A DNA stretch of 64,000 nt from Paraburkholderia edwinii (lineage in GTDB: Bacteria; Pseudomonadota; Gammaproteobacteria; Burkholderiales; Burkholderiaceae). The stretch spans positions 186,001 through 250,000 of the forward strand of contig NZ_CP080095.1 of NCBI RefSeq assembly GCF_019428685.1. Direction: 5' to 3'. The notes below the pieces were generated by a model that saw only the letters and a program-made list of their open reading frames with translations, was not told where the DNA came from and ran no database searches. Position 1 is the first letter of the stretch. The number at the start of each line of letters is the position of its first letter. Positions 46,996-55,167 of the stretch are shown one piece after another. The position numbers were made by a program, and so were the translations under genes.

Positions 46996-47274
46996 TCAGT
47001 GGTAGTCGATAATTTCGACCTCAGTCGCACCGTCGCTCGTCCAGACGAAACAGATGCGCCATTGCCCGTTGATACGGATGCTGTGCCGATTCGTCCGATT
47101 TCCGTGCAGCGGCTCGAGCCTGTTGCCTGGCGGTGCGCGCAAGTCTTTTAGCTCATGGGCCGCTTCGAGCATCTGAAGCTTGCGCACGGCAACGGACTCA
47201 ATCGACCGGAACCGCTTCGGCGACTCGCCCTTGTAAAGGGCTTCGGTATCTTTGCATCGAAACGATTCGATCAT
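46996..47274 (-). CDS. higB: HigB-type toxin (RelE/ParE fold)
   Basis: A 92-residue ribosome-dependent mRNA endonuclease candidate. MIESFRCKDTEALYKGE, RKLQMLEAAHELKDLRAPPGNRLEPLHGNRTNRHSIRINGQWRICFVW and VEIIDYH match HigB/RelE-fold toxins, including the C-terminal His. The ATG at 47274 has no strong ribosome site and lies only 10 bp after the operator palindrome, so its transcript may be near-leaderless. Confidence 0.93.
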   Translation of the reverse strand: MIESFRCKDTEALYKGESPKRFRSIESVAVRKLQMLEAAHELKDLRAPPGNRLEPLHGNRTNRHSIRINGQWRICFVWTSDGATEVEIIDYH

Positions 47275-47283
47275 TTTGCGTAG

Positions 47284-47306
47284 CGTATTACGTTTTGCGT
47301 AATACG
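47284..47306. promoter_or_regulatory. higBA operator palindrome
   Basis: CGTATTACG-TTTTG-CGTAATACG: perfect 9-bp inverted repeat directly upstream of higB, the expected place for HigA binding. Confidence 0.8.
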
Positions 47307-47643
47307 TCAATCGGGGTGGTGAGAAATGGTGAGGTGGATTCGGAGGCTGACGGCGTTGGACCGATTCCGGGCGTTGCGTTGTGGCTTGCTATCAGCTGCG
47401 CTCTGTTCACGGATGGAGGTGCGTGCGGCCTCGGGTGACACCATATAGACAGCGTCGCTCATGCGTAAGCTGGCCGAACGGCCAGTAATGGATGAACCGC
47501 CTGTGCGTGGGCTCTCGATTGACAGCGCTACTTTCTCTTTTTATATGGAGCGTGGGGAATAGAATGGGACGTCATGCGCACGCGCATTCGCGCCAGTTGT
47601 GCAGGCTTGGTTCACGCTCTAAAGCGGGCAAGAGGAGAACTGC
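47307..47643. other. Non-coding gap before the KTSC gene
   Basis: About 340 bp between the higBA operator and the KTSC gene. Apart from the promoter at 47519-47547 no gene was supported; a 40-odd-codon minus-strand frame near 47463 was judged chance. Confidence 0.5.
47519..47547 (+). promoter_or_regulatory. Near-consensus sigma-70 promoter of the KTSC gene
   Basis: TTGACA (47519-47524), a 17-bp spacer and TATATG (47542-47547) form one of the best promoters in the window. The predicted start, about 47554, leaves a 90-nt leader before the ATG at 47644. Confidence 0.7.
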
Positions 47644-47844
47644 ATGGAGATGATCCTGGTGAGATCGAGAGCGATTCGCGCGGTTGGTTACGATCCCAGT
47701 ACGATGCACATGCGGATTCGCTTTAAACAAGGAGATGCCTATGATTTTTGCGGGGTTCCTGCTCACATCTATCAAGGGCTAATGGACGCGTCGTCGAAGG
47801 GCACTTACTACAACGATCACATCAGGGACAAATATCCCTGCTAG
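47644..47844 (+). CDS. KTSC-domain small protein
   Basis: A 66-residue protein: VRSRAIRAVGYDPSTMHMRIRFKQGDAYDFCGVPAHIYQGLMDASSKGTYYNDHIRDKYPC. This is the KTSC domain, named for its likeness to the C-terminus of some lysyl-tRNA synthetases; function is unknown and it is frequent in mobile and phage-linked loci. GAGGAG lies 6-8 bases before the ATG, and a strong promoter precedes it. Confidence 0.85.
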   Translation: MEMILVRSRAIRAVGYDPSTMHMRIRFKQGDAYDFCGVPAHIYQGLMDASSKGTYYNDHIRDKYPC

Positions 47845-47877
47845 CTCGACGAGGCAAGTGGCGACGCTTCAATGCCA

Positions 47878-48318
47878 CTAACCAGCGCCCCGATGCGCCT
47901 TCCACGCTTCCACATAACGCAGCGCCTGCTCACACTGACTGAGCGTGAAAGCATGGAGACTCGACGGCACCGGATCGAATCCAAGCTCCTGTGCAACCCA
48001 TCGAACGGCCTTAGCGCGCGCTTCGAAAACGCTGACCTTATCGCGCCGCGACTTCGCTTCCGCTAGCGGTTCAAGCATATCGTGCAGGCGGCTTTTTGCT
48101 TCTCGTAACGGCGCATCGGCGAGGCGGCCGAGCGGCACATTATGCTTGCTGCGCGGCCGCACGCCGATCCAGGCTGCGCACGACGTGCAAATCCATACTG
48201 CACCGTGGTCGTCGCGGTACGGGTAGTCCGCGTCGCCGAATTGCGCGAGCTGCGCACGCGCGTCGCAATAGTCGCAATGCGGTTGGGGGAGAGCTTTGAC
48301 GGGGCGGCCGACTCGCAC
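47878..48318 (-). CDS. DUF3268-like zinc-finger protein
   Basis: A 146-residue protein from GTG 48318 with AAGGAAAG upstream. PHCDYCDARAQL and VWICTSCAAWIGV provide two Cys pairs, and YPYRDDHGAVW and PLGRLADAPLREAKSRLHDMLEPL follow the DUF3268 pattern. Likely binds zinc and perhaps nucleic acid; the function is not known. The C-terminal third (KVSVFEARAKAVRWVAQELGF) looks like a separate small helical domain found in phage-linked proteins. Confidence 0.7.
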   Translation of the reverse strand: MRVGRPVKALPQPHCDYCDARAQLAQFGDADYPYRDDHGAVWICTSCAAWIGVRPRSKHNVPLGRLADAPLREAKSRLHDMLEPLAEAKSRRDKVSVFEARAKAVRWVAQELGFDPVPSSLHAFTLSQCEQALRYVEAWKAHRGAG

Positions 48319-48424
48319 TGGGTCTTTCCTTCTTCGGGAGAAGAGATGTCACAGGATAGCAAGTTCGGGCGGCGGGCCGCAGCGTGCGGCGCACGAGGTG
48401 ACGCCGAGGCTCTGAGGCGCGTGC

Positions 48425-48940
48425 TCATGCGTCGAGACGTTGAGCGATGATCGCGAGCAGATCGCGCCGCATGCCGAATTGACCCTCAACATCGTTTCCC
48501 GCTGAAGCACCGATCATGTATGCGAGCGCATGAAGCGCGGTATGTGCAGGCAAATCGCCGGCGACAGACCAAAAGCCGGCGCGACGATGTGGAAGCTGCG
48601 TTGCTTCACCGGCAAATAATACGATTTCGGGGCGTGTGCCTTCCAATGCGCAAACCATCGCGTGATTCGCGCCGACGCAATTCCAGCAAAACGCATCGTG
48701 CGCACGCGGCGACGGTCTGACTACATGCACGACGAGCGCAGCGCTTTCGGCGACACGGTCGCGTGCGATGGTCCAGGTCAGCATGCCGTCCAACGACGGC
48801 AGCCCGTCGAGCCACGACTGCATTTCACGTTCATTGAATCCCCACGCGCGCAATGCCACGTGCAAAGTCGATTGGCTGTTCTGCTCAACGTTCAGATCAA
48901 ATGCGTGTTCACGCGAGAAGCTACCCGTAAGTTTGGTCAT
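48425..48940 (-). CDS. Hypothetical protein
   Basis: A 171-residue protein I do not recognise, from the ATG at 48940 (a longer frame to 49063 is open but overlaps promoter-like DNA). It is soluble, with FCWNCVGANHAMVCALEG near the middle and no signal peptide or membrane segment. It lies 106 bp upstream of the DUF3268-like gene on the same strand. Codon use resembles accessory genes rather than the core. Confidence 0.5.
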   Translation of the reverse strand: MTKLTGSFSREHAFDLNVEQNSQSTLHVALRAWGFNEREMQSWLDGLPSLDGMLTWTIARDRVAESAALVVHVVRPSPRAHDAFCWNCVGANHAMVCALEGTRPEIVLFAGEATQLPHRRAGFWSVAGDLPAHTALHALAYMIGASAGNDVEGQFGMRRDLLAIIAQRLDA

Positions 48941-49133
48941 GTGACTAGCTTGGTTGTTTAGCGAGCCTCCATCTTGAATCGCGGTTGGGACAAACACTGT
49001 CCGATCAATCGATCGGTGCATTAAACCGCTCGTGAGATTTGCAATGTCCAATGGGCACAGCAACTAAGGACCCGTTTTGTCTCAACGGCAAGGCACAATC
49101 GATCTGATCTACGGCTTGGTGGCGTCAACAAGA

Positions 49134-49283
49134 ATGCGAATAGGGTACGCAAGAGTCTCTATGGATGACCAGAATCTTGATCTGCAAATCGCTGCACTAA
49201 AGAATGCGGGTCGCGAGCGCATCTTCACTGATCAGGGTATCTCAGCAAACGCGGCGTTTTTCAGCGGTCGAGGCGACCGCTGA
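49134..49283 (+). pseudogene. Truncated serine recombinase (resolvase) remnant
   Basis: MRIGYARVSMDDQNLDLQI opens exactly like Tn3-type resolvases/invertases, with catalytic Ser in YARVS, followed by AALKNAGRERIFTDQGIS. After about 40 residues the similarity is lost and the frame stops inside a palindrome at 49283; intact proteins have about 180-200 residues. The opposing AAA gene begins its stop codon 2 bp later. It marks a past mobile-element junction. Confidence 0.8.
49261..49283. repeat. Perfect 10-bp inverted repeat at a mobile-element junction
   Basis: TCAGCGGTCG-AGG-CGACCGCTGA: perfect arms with a 3-nt loop, exactly between the resolvase remnant and the end of the AAA operon. No U-tract follows on either strand, so it is not a standard terminator. 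Confidence 0.7.
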
Positions 49284-49284
49284 C

Positions 49285-50841
49285 TTAGACTAAAACTGCT
49301 CGACGAGCACGCGTCGTTTGCCCCAGATTACCGATCGGCTGGCCCGATGCAGGAACCGCTCGTTCACGCCCCCATGCGCGAATGTTCTCGATTTGCTCTG
49401 GACTCGTCTTCGACAGTGGAACCACATTCTGAAAGCTTCGGCGAAACAGGTCATCAGAGACTGCAGCATCACCGCTCAGAAACGCCTCCTTGACGACTTC
49501 GCGAACCGCTGACTCCAAATCTGAGCCTGCAAATCCTTCGGAAAGCTCAACGAGTTCTCCCATCAGGCTTTCGTTGAGCTCGTACTTCAAACCGCGCTGG
49601 ACATAGATGCTAATGATGTCTCTGCGCTCCTCAGTGCTCGGCAAGTCGACAAAGAACAGCTCGTCGAAGCGTCCTCGCCGGAGCAACTCGGGGGGCAGGC
49701 GAGATACGTCGTTGGCTGTGGCGACGACAAAAACCCGCGAACGAGCTTCCTGAAGCCAGTACAGGAACTGCCCCACCAGTCGCGTAGAGGTGCCCCCGTC
49801 GCCTGCTCCCGAGGTTGCCCCCGCGAGACCTTTTTCAATCTCATCAATCCAGAGCACACACGGCGCCACGTGGTCCGCCGTGCTCAATGCATCTTTCAGG
49901 CGCGATTCACTTTGACCAAGATATTGACCGTGTATCGTCGACAGGTCGAGGCGATAAAGCGGCATCTTCCAGTTCAGCGCAATCGCCTTGGCGGAAAGCG
50001 ATTTCCCGCAACCCGGGACCCCGACGAGGAGAACGCCGCGAGGAGGCCGGATTCCGCGCTCTCGCAAATCAGCCGTGAGCAGAGGACGCTCCTTTTCCAG
50101 CCACGCCTTCAGACCGCCCAACCCTCCAACGTTGAGCTCTGAACCCCGGACCTGAACTCGCTCGATTCCTGAGATGTCCGCAAATATCCGGTCCTTAGCC
50201 TGCGTAAGTTCTTCGAGGTCGCTTTTGAGGATACTGCCATTCGCGAGCAGGGTCGCAATGATGTTGTCCGCCTCGATACGCGATACGCCTGTCAGAATTG
50301 CCGCTGCTTCGCGTTCGTCAGCATCGTCCCACTCAATTCGATAGTCTGAGCGGTACGCACCAATCTGCTCCCGGATGATTTCAAGCATCTCATCCTCGGA
50401 AGGCGCAGACAGTGTCAGCGACATCCCTAGCCGCTGCAACTGCCCCCAAACGGGCTTCGTCGTAATGATGACGATGACCCCGCCGTTATCTGCCGCCAAT
50501 GTCACCGCGTCGAGCAGTTGGCGCGAGAACGGCGACTCATCCTCCGCGTCGGGTGCCTCGGTCAGAACAAATGTCAGATTCTGACGTTGCGCAATCTGCT
50601 GATTCGCATGGTCCAGCGCTCCGACCGTTGACCTGTCCTCGTTAGTAACGCGGTTCGACACAAGATCCCGAGTCCCTTGCGAGATGGAATGCACATACAC
50701 CGGCGCATTGTTCAACCCTGACGCAATTTCCTTAAAGATGTCGAGCACTCGAGCGCGTTCAGAGCTGCGAACCGAGATGAACGGTACTCGCGCCTTCAGA
50801 TAGCGGGTCAATGTTCGCTGGAACTCTTTTGTATCACTCAT
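49285..50841 (-). CDS. Ycf46-like AAA+ ATPase
   Basis: A 518-residue protein. The N-terminal half (1-230) is a degenerate nucleotide-binding-like region ([41 protein letters not shown]). The C-terminal AAA+ module has Walker A GVPGCGKS (274-281), [18 protein letters not shown], Walker B VLWIDEIE (329-336), [24 protein letters not shown] with the arginine finger, and [12 protein letters not shown]. This is the Ycf46 pattern of chloroplasts, cyanobacteria and scattered bacteria, whose role is unclear. It is the last gene of a five-gene operon, 4 bp after the preceding gene, and probably remodels a partner encoded there. Confidence 0.85.
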   Translation of the reverse strand: MSDTKEFQRTLTRYLKARVPFISVRSSERARVLDIFKEIASGLNNAPVYVHSISQGTRDLVSNRVTNEDRSTVGALDHANQQIAQRQNLTFVLTEAPDAEDESPFSRQLLDAVTLAADNGGVIVIITTKPVWGQLQRLGMSLTLSAPSEDEMLEIIREQIGAYRSDYRIEWDDADEREAAAILTGVSRIEADNIIATLLANGSILKSDLEELTQAKDRIFADISGIERVQVRGSELNVGGLGGLKAWLEKERPLLTADLRERGIRPPRGVLLVGVPGCGKSLSAKAIALNWKMPLYRLDLSTIHGQYLGQSESRLKDALSTADHVAPCVLWIDEIEKGLAGATSGAGDGGTSTRLVGQFLYWLQEARSRVFVVATANDVSRLPPELLRRGRFDELFFVDLPSTEERRDIISIYVQRGLKYELNESLMGELVELSEGFAGSDLESAVREVVKEAFLSGDAAVSDDLFRRSFQNVVPLSKTSPEQIENIRAWGRERAVPASGQPIGNLGQTTRARRAVLV

Positions 50842-50845
50842 TTAT

Positions 50846-51415
50846 TCAAACCAGAATGTTTCGACGACGCACCGGTCCCGACGGGCGGCCAGCGTCTGGC
50901 CTATGCGCCGCGCTGGAAGTGCCTACATCTGTAGGCTGAGGTATAGCCGCTGCGTGTGCCTTGAAATTGAGAAGGCTGCATTGTCTAATCGTGCTGGCGA
51001 GCTGACCGCTACGGTCATGCCTTGCACTATCTTCAAGCGAATTCTGCGCGGTTTGCGCGTACTGTGTTAGCTGCTGCTCCAGGCTACCGCGTAATTCCTC
51101 CGCGAGGACTGGCAAACTTGCCAACTGATATAGCTGAGCAAGCTTCTTTCGTGCATCGAGCATCGCACGCGCCAACGCATTGAAGTCTGCGCCCAAACGT
51201 ATCCCACGAGACAGCTCGTCTGCAATGCGCTTTATTCTTGTGTCGAGCGCAGCGCTGACGCGCCTGGCAAACAGTGGCGCGACCCCGCCAGTCCAACTGA
51301 GCGTCCCTGAGCCCATCACGCTCAACGCGGCATCATCGTCAATGCCGGCTTCAAAATAGTCCAGGCATTCCGACCAGTCGGCATAAGTCGTTGGCACTTT
51401 CAGCGGTGCACTCAT
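50846..51415 (-). CDS. Unknown protein of the AAA operon (189 aa)
   Basis: Not recognised. Mostly helical, with a central GADFNALARAMLDARKKLAQLYQLASLPVLAEELRGSLEQQLTQYAQTAQNSLED region of coiled-coil character (about 95-145) and a Pro/Arg-rich tail. No signal peptide or membrane helix. ATG 51415 is preferred over a GTG one codon upstream. It starts 4 bp after the preceding gene and ends 4 bp before the ATPase gene, so it is cotranscribed and may be the ATPase partner. Confidence 0.7.
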   Translation of the reverse strand: MSAPLKVPTTYADWSECLDYFEAGIDDDAALSVMGSGTLSWTGGVAPLFARRVSAALDTRIKRIADELSRGIRLGADFNALARAMLDARKKLAQLYQLASLPVLAEELRGSLEQQLTQYAQTAQNSLEDSARHDRSGQLASTIRQCSLLNFKAHAAAIPQPTDVGTSSAAHRPDAGRPSGPVRRRNILV

Positions 51416-51419
51416 CACC

Positions 51420-51605
51420 TTACTTCACACGGCGTACGAACGGTGCAGCCGGTAACAGATCCCACTCAGGAAGTGCGCCGGCCAACACTTCATTTAGGGT
51501 GCGCTCCGCAGTTTGCTCCGCGCTGTCAGCGGGTCGGATAGTCTCTTTTTGGTTGCTCGAGACAGTAGAAGAATCGGCGTTGTCGGTGAGAAATTGACGG
51601 CTCAT
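51420..51605 (-). CDS. Unknown 61-aa protein of the AAA operon
   Basis: A short acidic protein with a disordered Ser/Thr/Gln-rich N-terminus (MSRQFLTDNADSSTVSSNQ) and a conserved-looking end NEVLAGALPEWDLLPAAPFVRRVK. GAGGAG lies 8-9 bases before the ATG and overlaps the stop of the upstream gene. The strong ribosome site and the tight spacing (12 bp before, 4 bp after) argue that it is real. It may be an adaptor peptide or a substrate of the ATPase. Confidence 0.65.
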   Translation of the reverse strand: MSRQFLTDNADSSTVSSNQKETIRPADSAEQTAERTLNEVLAGALPEWDLLPAAPFVRRVK

Positions 51606-51617
51606 TTGAGGTGCTCC

Positions 51618-53336
51618 TCAGGCTGCGGACATAACGCGGCGCACACCATCGTGCGATGAAAGGATATGCTGGTCTGGCGAAATCGAGTCGATGAAGGTGG
51701 TCACTTCTACCGCGATCGCATCACGCCGTGCCAGGTCCCGACGCCACTCGACGAGTTCCGCAAGCGTAGCCTTGAGCGCTTGACTACACTGTTCCTTCTT
51801 TTTCGCCGCTTCGACTTCCACGCGTTTGCGCGCGTCCGCGATTTTCTTCTTCTCAATGAAGAACCAGCCGACAAACGCGGCTCCGATGATCGCGAGTACC
51901 CATCCGCTGGTAATACCTGCCAATATCAGCCCAACGCCCAGGATCAAGGCCACCCACTGCTTCGCACCCAGCTTCAGTTTTTCCAGAATCGCGTCACGCT
52001 CATGGTCCAGATACGCCCCCAGGCTCTCGATCAATTCTGTCTCGTTACTACCATCGCGAGTCCTGGCCGCCCATCCCTCAATCTCCAGGTCCACCTCGTC
52101 CGGTACATGCGAGCGGAAGGTAGCCGTCAAGTCGTCGTGAGCGTCTTTAATCCACGTGCGCGATAGTGCCGTCGCATAACGCTGCGTCGCCCGCGTCGCC
52201 TTGCTCAGTTGCGGGTTCATAGCAGCGTTCGTCAGAAGCTGCGTGAAGCTGACGCGCTCGTCGAGCATTTTGCTTTCGAGTGACTGGCGGCGCTGTGCGG
52301 CAGAGCGGTCGCCCTGCTCCTCGATAATCAACTGGTTGAGGCGGTCCTCGCGCCGCAACGGCAACTCCTCGTCGTCGAAATTTGTGACCAGCGAGTCGAG
52401 CAAATCGTCCACAGCGGCTTCGATGCTCCGCGCTGGCGTCAACGCGCCGTCGAAGATTCCGGTGAAGTGGTCTCGCACGACTTCATGCAGTGCGGCCTCG
52501 TTCAGCGAATCGTTGAGTTGCTGCCAGGTCGGGCTGAACCTGGACAGATGGTTGTAGTCCTTGGCTCGGTCAGTCGTGGGCAGCTTGCTAAGCAGACCGT
52601 CGCTCCACTGTTCGCGCTGAGTTTCAATGAACCCCACCTCTGCCGCGAGTTCCTCCACCCAAGCCTCGACGCGCTTCGTACACTGAAGGCGGACCTCCGT
52701 CCCCAGCGCGCCACTGGCCAGGGCATCGACCAGCACCACCGTCTGACGGTCGAGGCTCTTCGGGTCTTGCATCCCAAAGTAGCGGTCGAGCCAAGTGCGA
52801 CACGCACTCCCTCGCCCGGCCCGCCGGCTAATAAGAGCAAAGAAGAGCGAGGTCTTTTCATCGTCACGGCGAATTGCCTCTGCGAGTGCGCGCTTGGCCA
52901 GTTCCTGGTGGTCGTTCAGCCAAGCGGCCAACGCGACGAGTGCCGGCGCGAGCCAGTAGCGCGGCGCCGTCAGCATCAACTCTTCCGTGGTCGACTTGAT
53001 TGTCTCCGAGCGCACCACGTTGATGTCGGCCGCTTGCAGAATCCCCGTCGTGTGGCGGCGCACTTCGGCGTAGTAGCCGTAGGTCGACTCCAGTTCCTGC
53101 CGCACCTTGATTTGCCGTGTTTCGGCAAGGGCCAACTCTTTCGCGCGCAAATCCGCGGCAACAAACTGCATGAAAGCCTGTTCGAGGCGTGCCAGTTCGG
53201 AACGCGTATCGGCAAGCTCGGTCCCAACGCCGTCAACCTGTTGTGAGACAGCCTCGATGTCGCGATTCAGGCTTTTCAGCGCGTTATTGATGAAGGTCAG
53301 GTCTGCCGCCTGGATAATCCGCTCACTGGTGCTCAT
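51618..53336 (-). CDS. Coiled-coil protein with C-terminal membrane hairpin (572 aa)
   Basis: Not recognised. Residues 10-80 are heptad-like (SLNRDIEAVSQQVDGVGTELADTRSELARLEQAFMQFV). A long helical middle follows (SYM-type repeats absent). At about 457-493, WVALILGVGLILAGITSGWVLAIIGAAFVGWFFI forms two closely spaced membrane helices, followed by a charged coiled-coil tail (EKKKIADARKRVEVEAAKKKEQ). This resembles membrane-anchored scaffold or dynamin-like tails, but no GTPase or Walker motif is seen. AGGAT precedes the ATG. Likely anchors the operon products at the inner membrane. Confidence 0.75.
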   Translation of the reverse strand: MSTSERIIQAADLTFINNALKSLNRDIEAVSQQVDGVGTELADTRSELARLEQAFMQFVAADLRAKELALAETRQIKVRQELESTYGYYAEVRRHTTGILQAADINVVRSETIKSTTEELMLTAPRYWLAPALVALAAWLNDHQELAKRALAEAIRRDDEKTSLFFALISRRAGRGSACRTWLDRYFGMQDPKSLDRQTVVLVDALASGALGTEVRLQCTKRVEAWVEELAAEVGFIETQREQWSDGLLSKLPTTDRAKDYNHLSRFSPTWQQLNDSLNEAALHEVVRDHFTGIFDGALTPARSIEAAVDDLLDSLVTNFDDEELPLRREDRLNQLIIEEQGDRSAAQRRQSLESKMLDERVSFTQLLTNAAMNPQLSKATRATQRYATALSRTWIKDAHDDLTATFRSHVPDEVDLEIEGWAARTRDGSNETELIESLGAYLDHERDAILEKLKLGAKQWVALILGVGLILAGITSGWVLAIIGAAFVGWFFIEKKKIADARKRVEVEAAKKKEQCSQALKATLAELVEWRRDLARRDAIAVEVTTFIDSISPDQHILSSHDGVRRVMSAA

Positions 53337-53338
53337 TT

Positions 53339-53818
53339 CTATCCTTTAACAATGGAAGTGTCGCCGCTCGCTGTGACGGCAATAACCTTGTCTGTGTAGA
53401 CCTCAACGAACGCATATTGCGCGTGAACGGCTAATGCGCGTCCCCGCGCCAATAAAGGCGGTAACGACTCGAAATGCTTGTAGTGCTGGATGATGTTGCC
53501 CATTCGGTCCAGCGTGTGGACCTCGTAAGGCGGACCCAGATAGCATTTCGCCACGATTCCCACCGGATACTGGTCGATGGAGATGTCGGGAAACTCGTCG
53601 TTGATTGCAGCAACCAGCGCGTCGATAGCTTGCTGATTGTGTAAATGGCTGCCTGCGTCAAGCTTTAGCATGGCATCCATATAGCTCGCCGAGCGCTTCA
53701 TTCGCAGCCTTGCGATCAGCTGCTCGGGAGATAGCGGCGTCGCAACCTTCCCGCTTGATGACAATGCCGTGGCTAACGCGGGAGCGGTCGTTCCCGGCGT
53801 AAGAAGCTTCCGTACCAT
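53339..53818 (-). CDS. Unknown 159-aa protein, first gene of the AAA operon
   Basis: Not recognised. The first 45 residues are low-complexity (KLLTPGTTAPALATALSSSGK); the rest is compact alpha/beta (LKLDAGSHLHNQQAIDALVAAINDEFPDISIDQYPVGIVAKCYLGPPYEVHTLD, AVHAQYAFVEVYTDKVIAV). No signal peptide. ATG 53818 is used, with weak AGAG upstream; a TTG at 53935 extends it without conserved sequence. Its stop is 2 bp before the next gene start, so it leads the operon, with a candidate promoter about 190 bp upstream. Confidence 0.65.
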   Translation of the reverse strand: MVRKLLTPGTTAPALATALSSSGKVATPLSPEQLIARLRMKRSASYMDAMLKLDAGSHLHNQQAIDALVAAINDEFPDISIDQYPVGIVAKCYLGPPYEVHTLDRMGNIIQHYKHFESLPPLLARGRALAVHAQYAFVEVYTDKVIAVTASGDTSIVKG

Positions 53819-54261
53819 AGAAAACTCTGTGGTCTTATGACTGCCGTTCTTTTGATTGTGGCTTCGCGCGCTCCAGCTACTGACATTCCCCCGCCGTAAG
53901 GCGCACGCAAAAACCTTCCCCGCTAACCGGACCAATGAGAGACCGGCCGATACATCGAGTAAGTCGAGTCAACTTTATTGAGAGGCATCGATTAAACGCC
54001 TTATCAGGTGGACATTCTACTTCTGTTATTTGCCTGATCCAAAGCGTTTTTAAATGCAACGCACGTTATTGAAGGTCATTAGTCCGTCTTCCCGGACTAG
54101 TCAGTTACATCCACTACCTTTTCAGTTCGGCTCAGAGAAATTTTATGCGCAACACATCGCCGAACTGTACTTTGTCGATGGGTGCGTTTCTCGCTCCCTT
54201 GTCGTTGTTGTCATTGCGTTTTTCTTCAACCCGGCGATAAGGCATCTGCTTCAGCTCCGCT
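53819..54261. other. Regulatory gap upstream of the AAA operon
   Basis: 443 bp between the sirtuin stop and the operon. AT-rich around 53960-54060 and 54110-54240. It holds the candidate promoter at 54014-54042; no gene was supported. Confidence 0.5.
54014..54042 (-). promoter_or_regulatory. Candidate sigma-70 promoter of the AAA operon
   Basis: On the minus strand, TTGGAT (54042-54037), 17-bp spacer, TAGAAT (54019-54014). It matches 4/6 and 5/6 consensus positions and would start transcription near 54007, leaving a leader of about 190 nt. Confidence 0.5.
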
Positions 54262-55023
54262 CTACCAAGTCGCATCAACGAGCGCTGGCATGATTACGCC
54301 GGCGGCACCAACGAGATTGATCTGTGCGATGCCGTCGAGGGATGTCGGGTTTGGGTTGACTTGCACGACCATCGCCCGGCGCCTCGCGGCTAGAAGCGGC
54401 AACCCAGCAGCAGGCTGCACGAGCGACGACGTGCCGACGCTGAACAACACATCACATGCCTCGCAAGCCTCAACCGCCGCATCCCATTGAGACTTCGGCA
54501 ACATCTCGCCAAACCAGACCACACCGGGACGTACATACCCGCCGCATCGCTCGCATTGTGGCGGCGCGAGGCGCCGGCCGCCTTCGGGCTCGTTAGGGAT
54601 TCCGGCCGATAGTGTGTGCGGGTGTCCGCACGCGAAGCAAAACGGCCGGTTCAGTCGTCCGTGAAGATGCAGCACCTTGTCGCTACCCGCGCGTTCGTGC
54701 AGGTCGTCGACGTTCTGCGTAACCACATCGACGCGCGGCACTTTAGAAGCGATAGCGGCGATCGCCCGATGCGCCGCGTTCGGCTCGGCCTTCATCACCT
54801 GCATACGTCGCCATTCATACCAGCCCCAGACAAGCTCGCGATCACGCCTGAAGGCGTCGGCATTCGCCAGTTGCTCCGCGCTATAGCGCTCCCACAAGCC
54901 CGTCATCGCATCGCGAAACGTAGCAATTCCGCTCTCGGCAGAGACGCCGGCGCCAGTCAGGAAGACAACATGCTTTGCACCGCGCAGCGCGGTGATCAGT
55001 TCAGAGGGAATGGCGATGGACAT
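54262..55023 (-). CDS. cobB: NAD-dependent protein deacylase, CobB/Sir2 class III type
   Basis: A 253-residue sirtuin. GAGVSAESGIATFRD (24-38), TQNVD (102-106), catalytic His121 in LHGR, zinc ribbon Cys129, Cys132, Cys157, Cys160, and GVVWFGE are intact. Tyr69 and Arg72 in WYEWRR match the Y-x-x-R pair of class III sirtuins that favour succinyl-lysine. ATG 55023 is chosen; the frame to 55116 adds no conserved motif. It removes acyl groups from lysines using NAD+. It lies in the accessory region but is a single-domain enzyme unlike defence sirtuins. Confidence 0.88.
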   Translation of the reverse strand: MSIAIPSELITALRGAKHVVFLTGAGVSAESGIATFRDAMTGLWERYSAEQLANADAFRRDRELVWGWYEWRRMQVMKAEPNAAHRAIAAIASKVPRVDVVTQNVDDLHERAGSDKVLHLHGRLNRPFCFACGHPHTLSAGIPNEPEGGRRLAPPQCERCGGYVRPGVVWFGEMLPKSQWDAAVEACEACDVLFSVGTSSLVQPAAGLPLLAARRRAMVVQVNPNPTSLDGIAQINLVGAAGVIMPALVDATW

Positions 55024-55167
55024 GACAGTGCTCTCAGACTCCATGCAAGCAGCCGCGCGCAGCGGACAGATCACAGCAATTGACGATGCGTCGACTTTAG
55101 CGCGCGTCCAGGACACTTTCTGTCCCGATCGAAACGGAGAATCTCGTCAACGCCAAAGGAGAACCCG

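Noticed and set aside
54262..55023. Sirtuin as part of a Thoeris or DSR system
   Set aside because: Those effectors are larger fused proteins; this one is a 253-residue CobB-like deacylase with all catalytic and zinc residues and no partner TIR gene.
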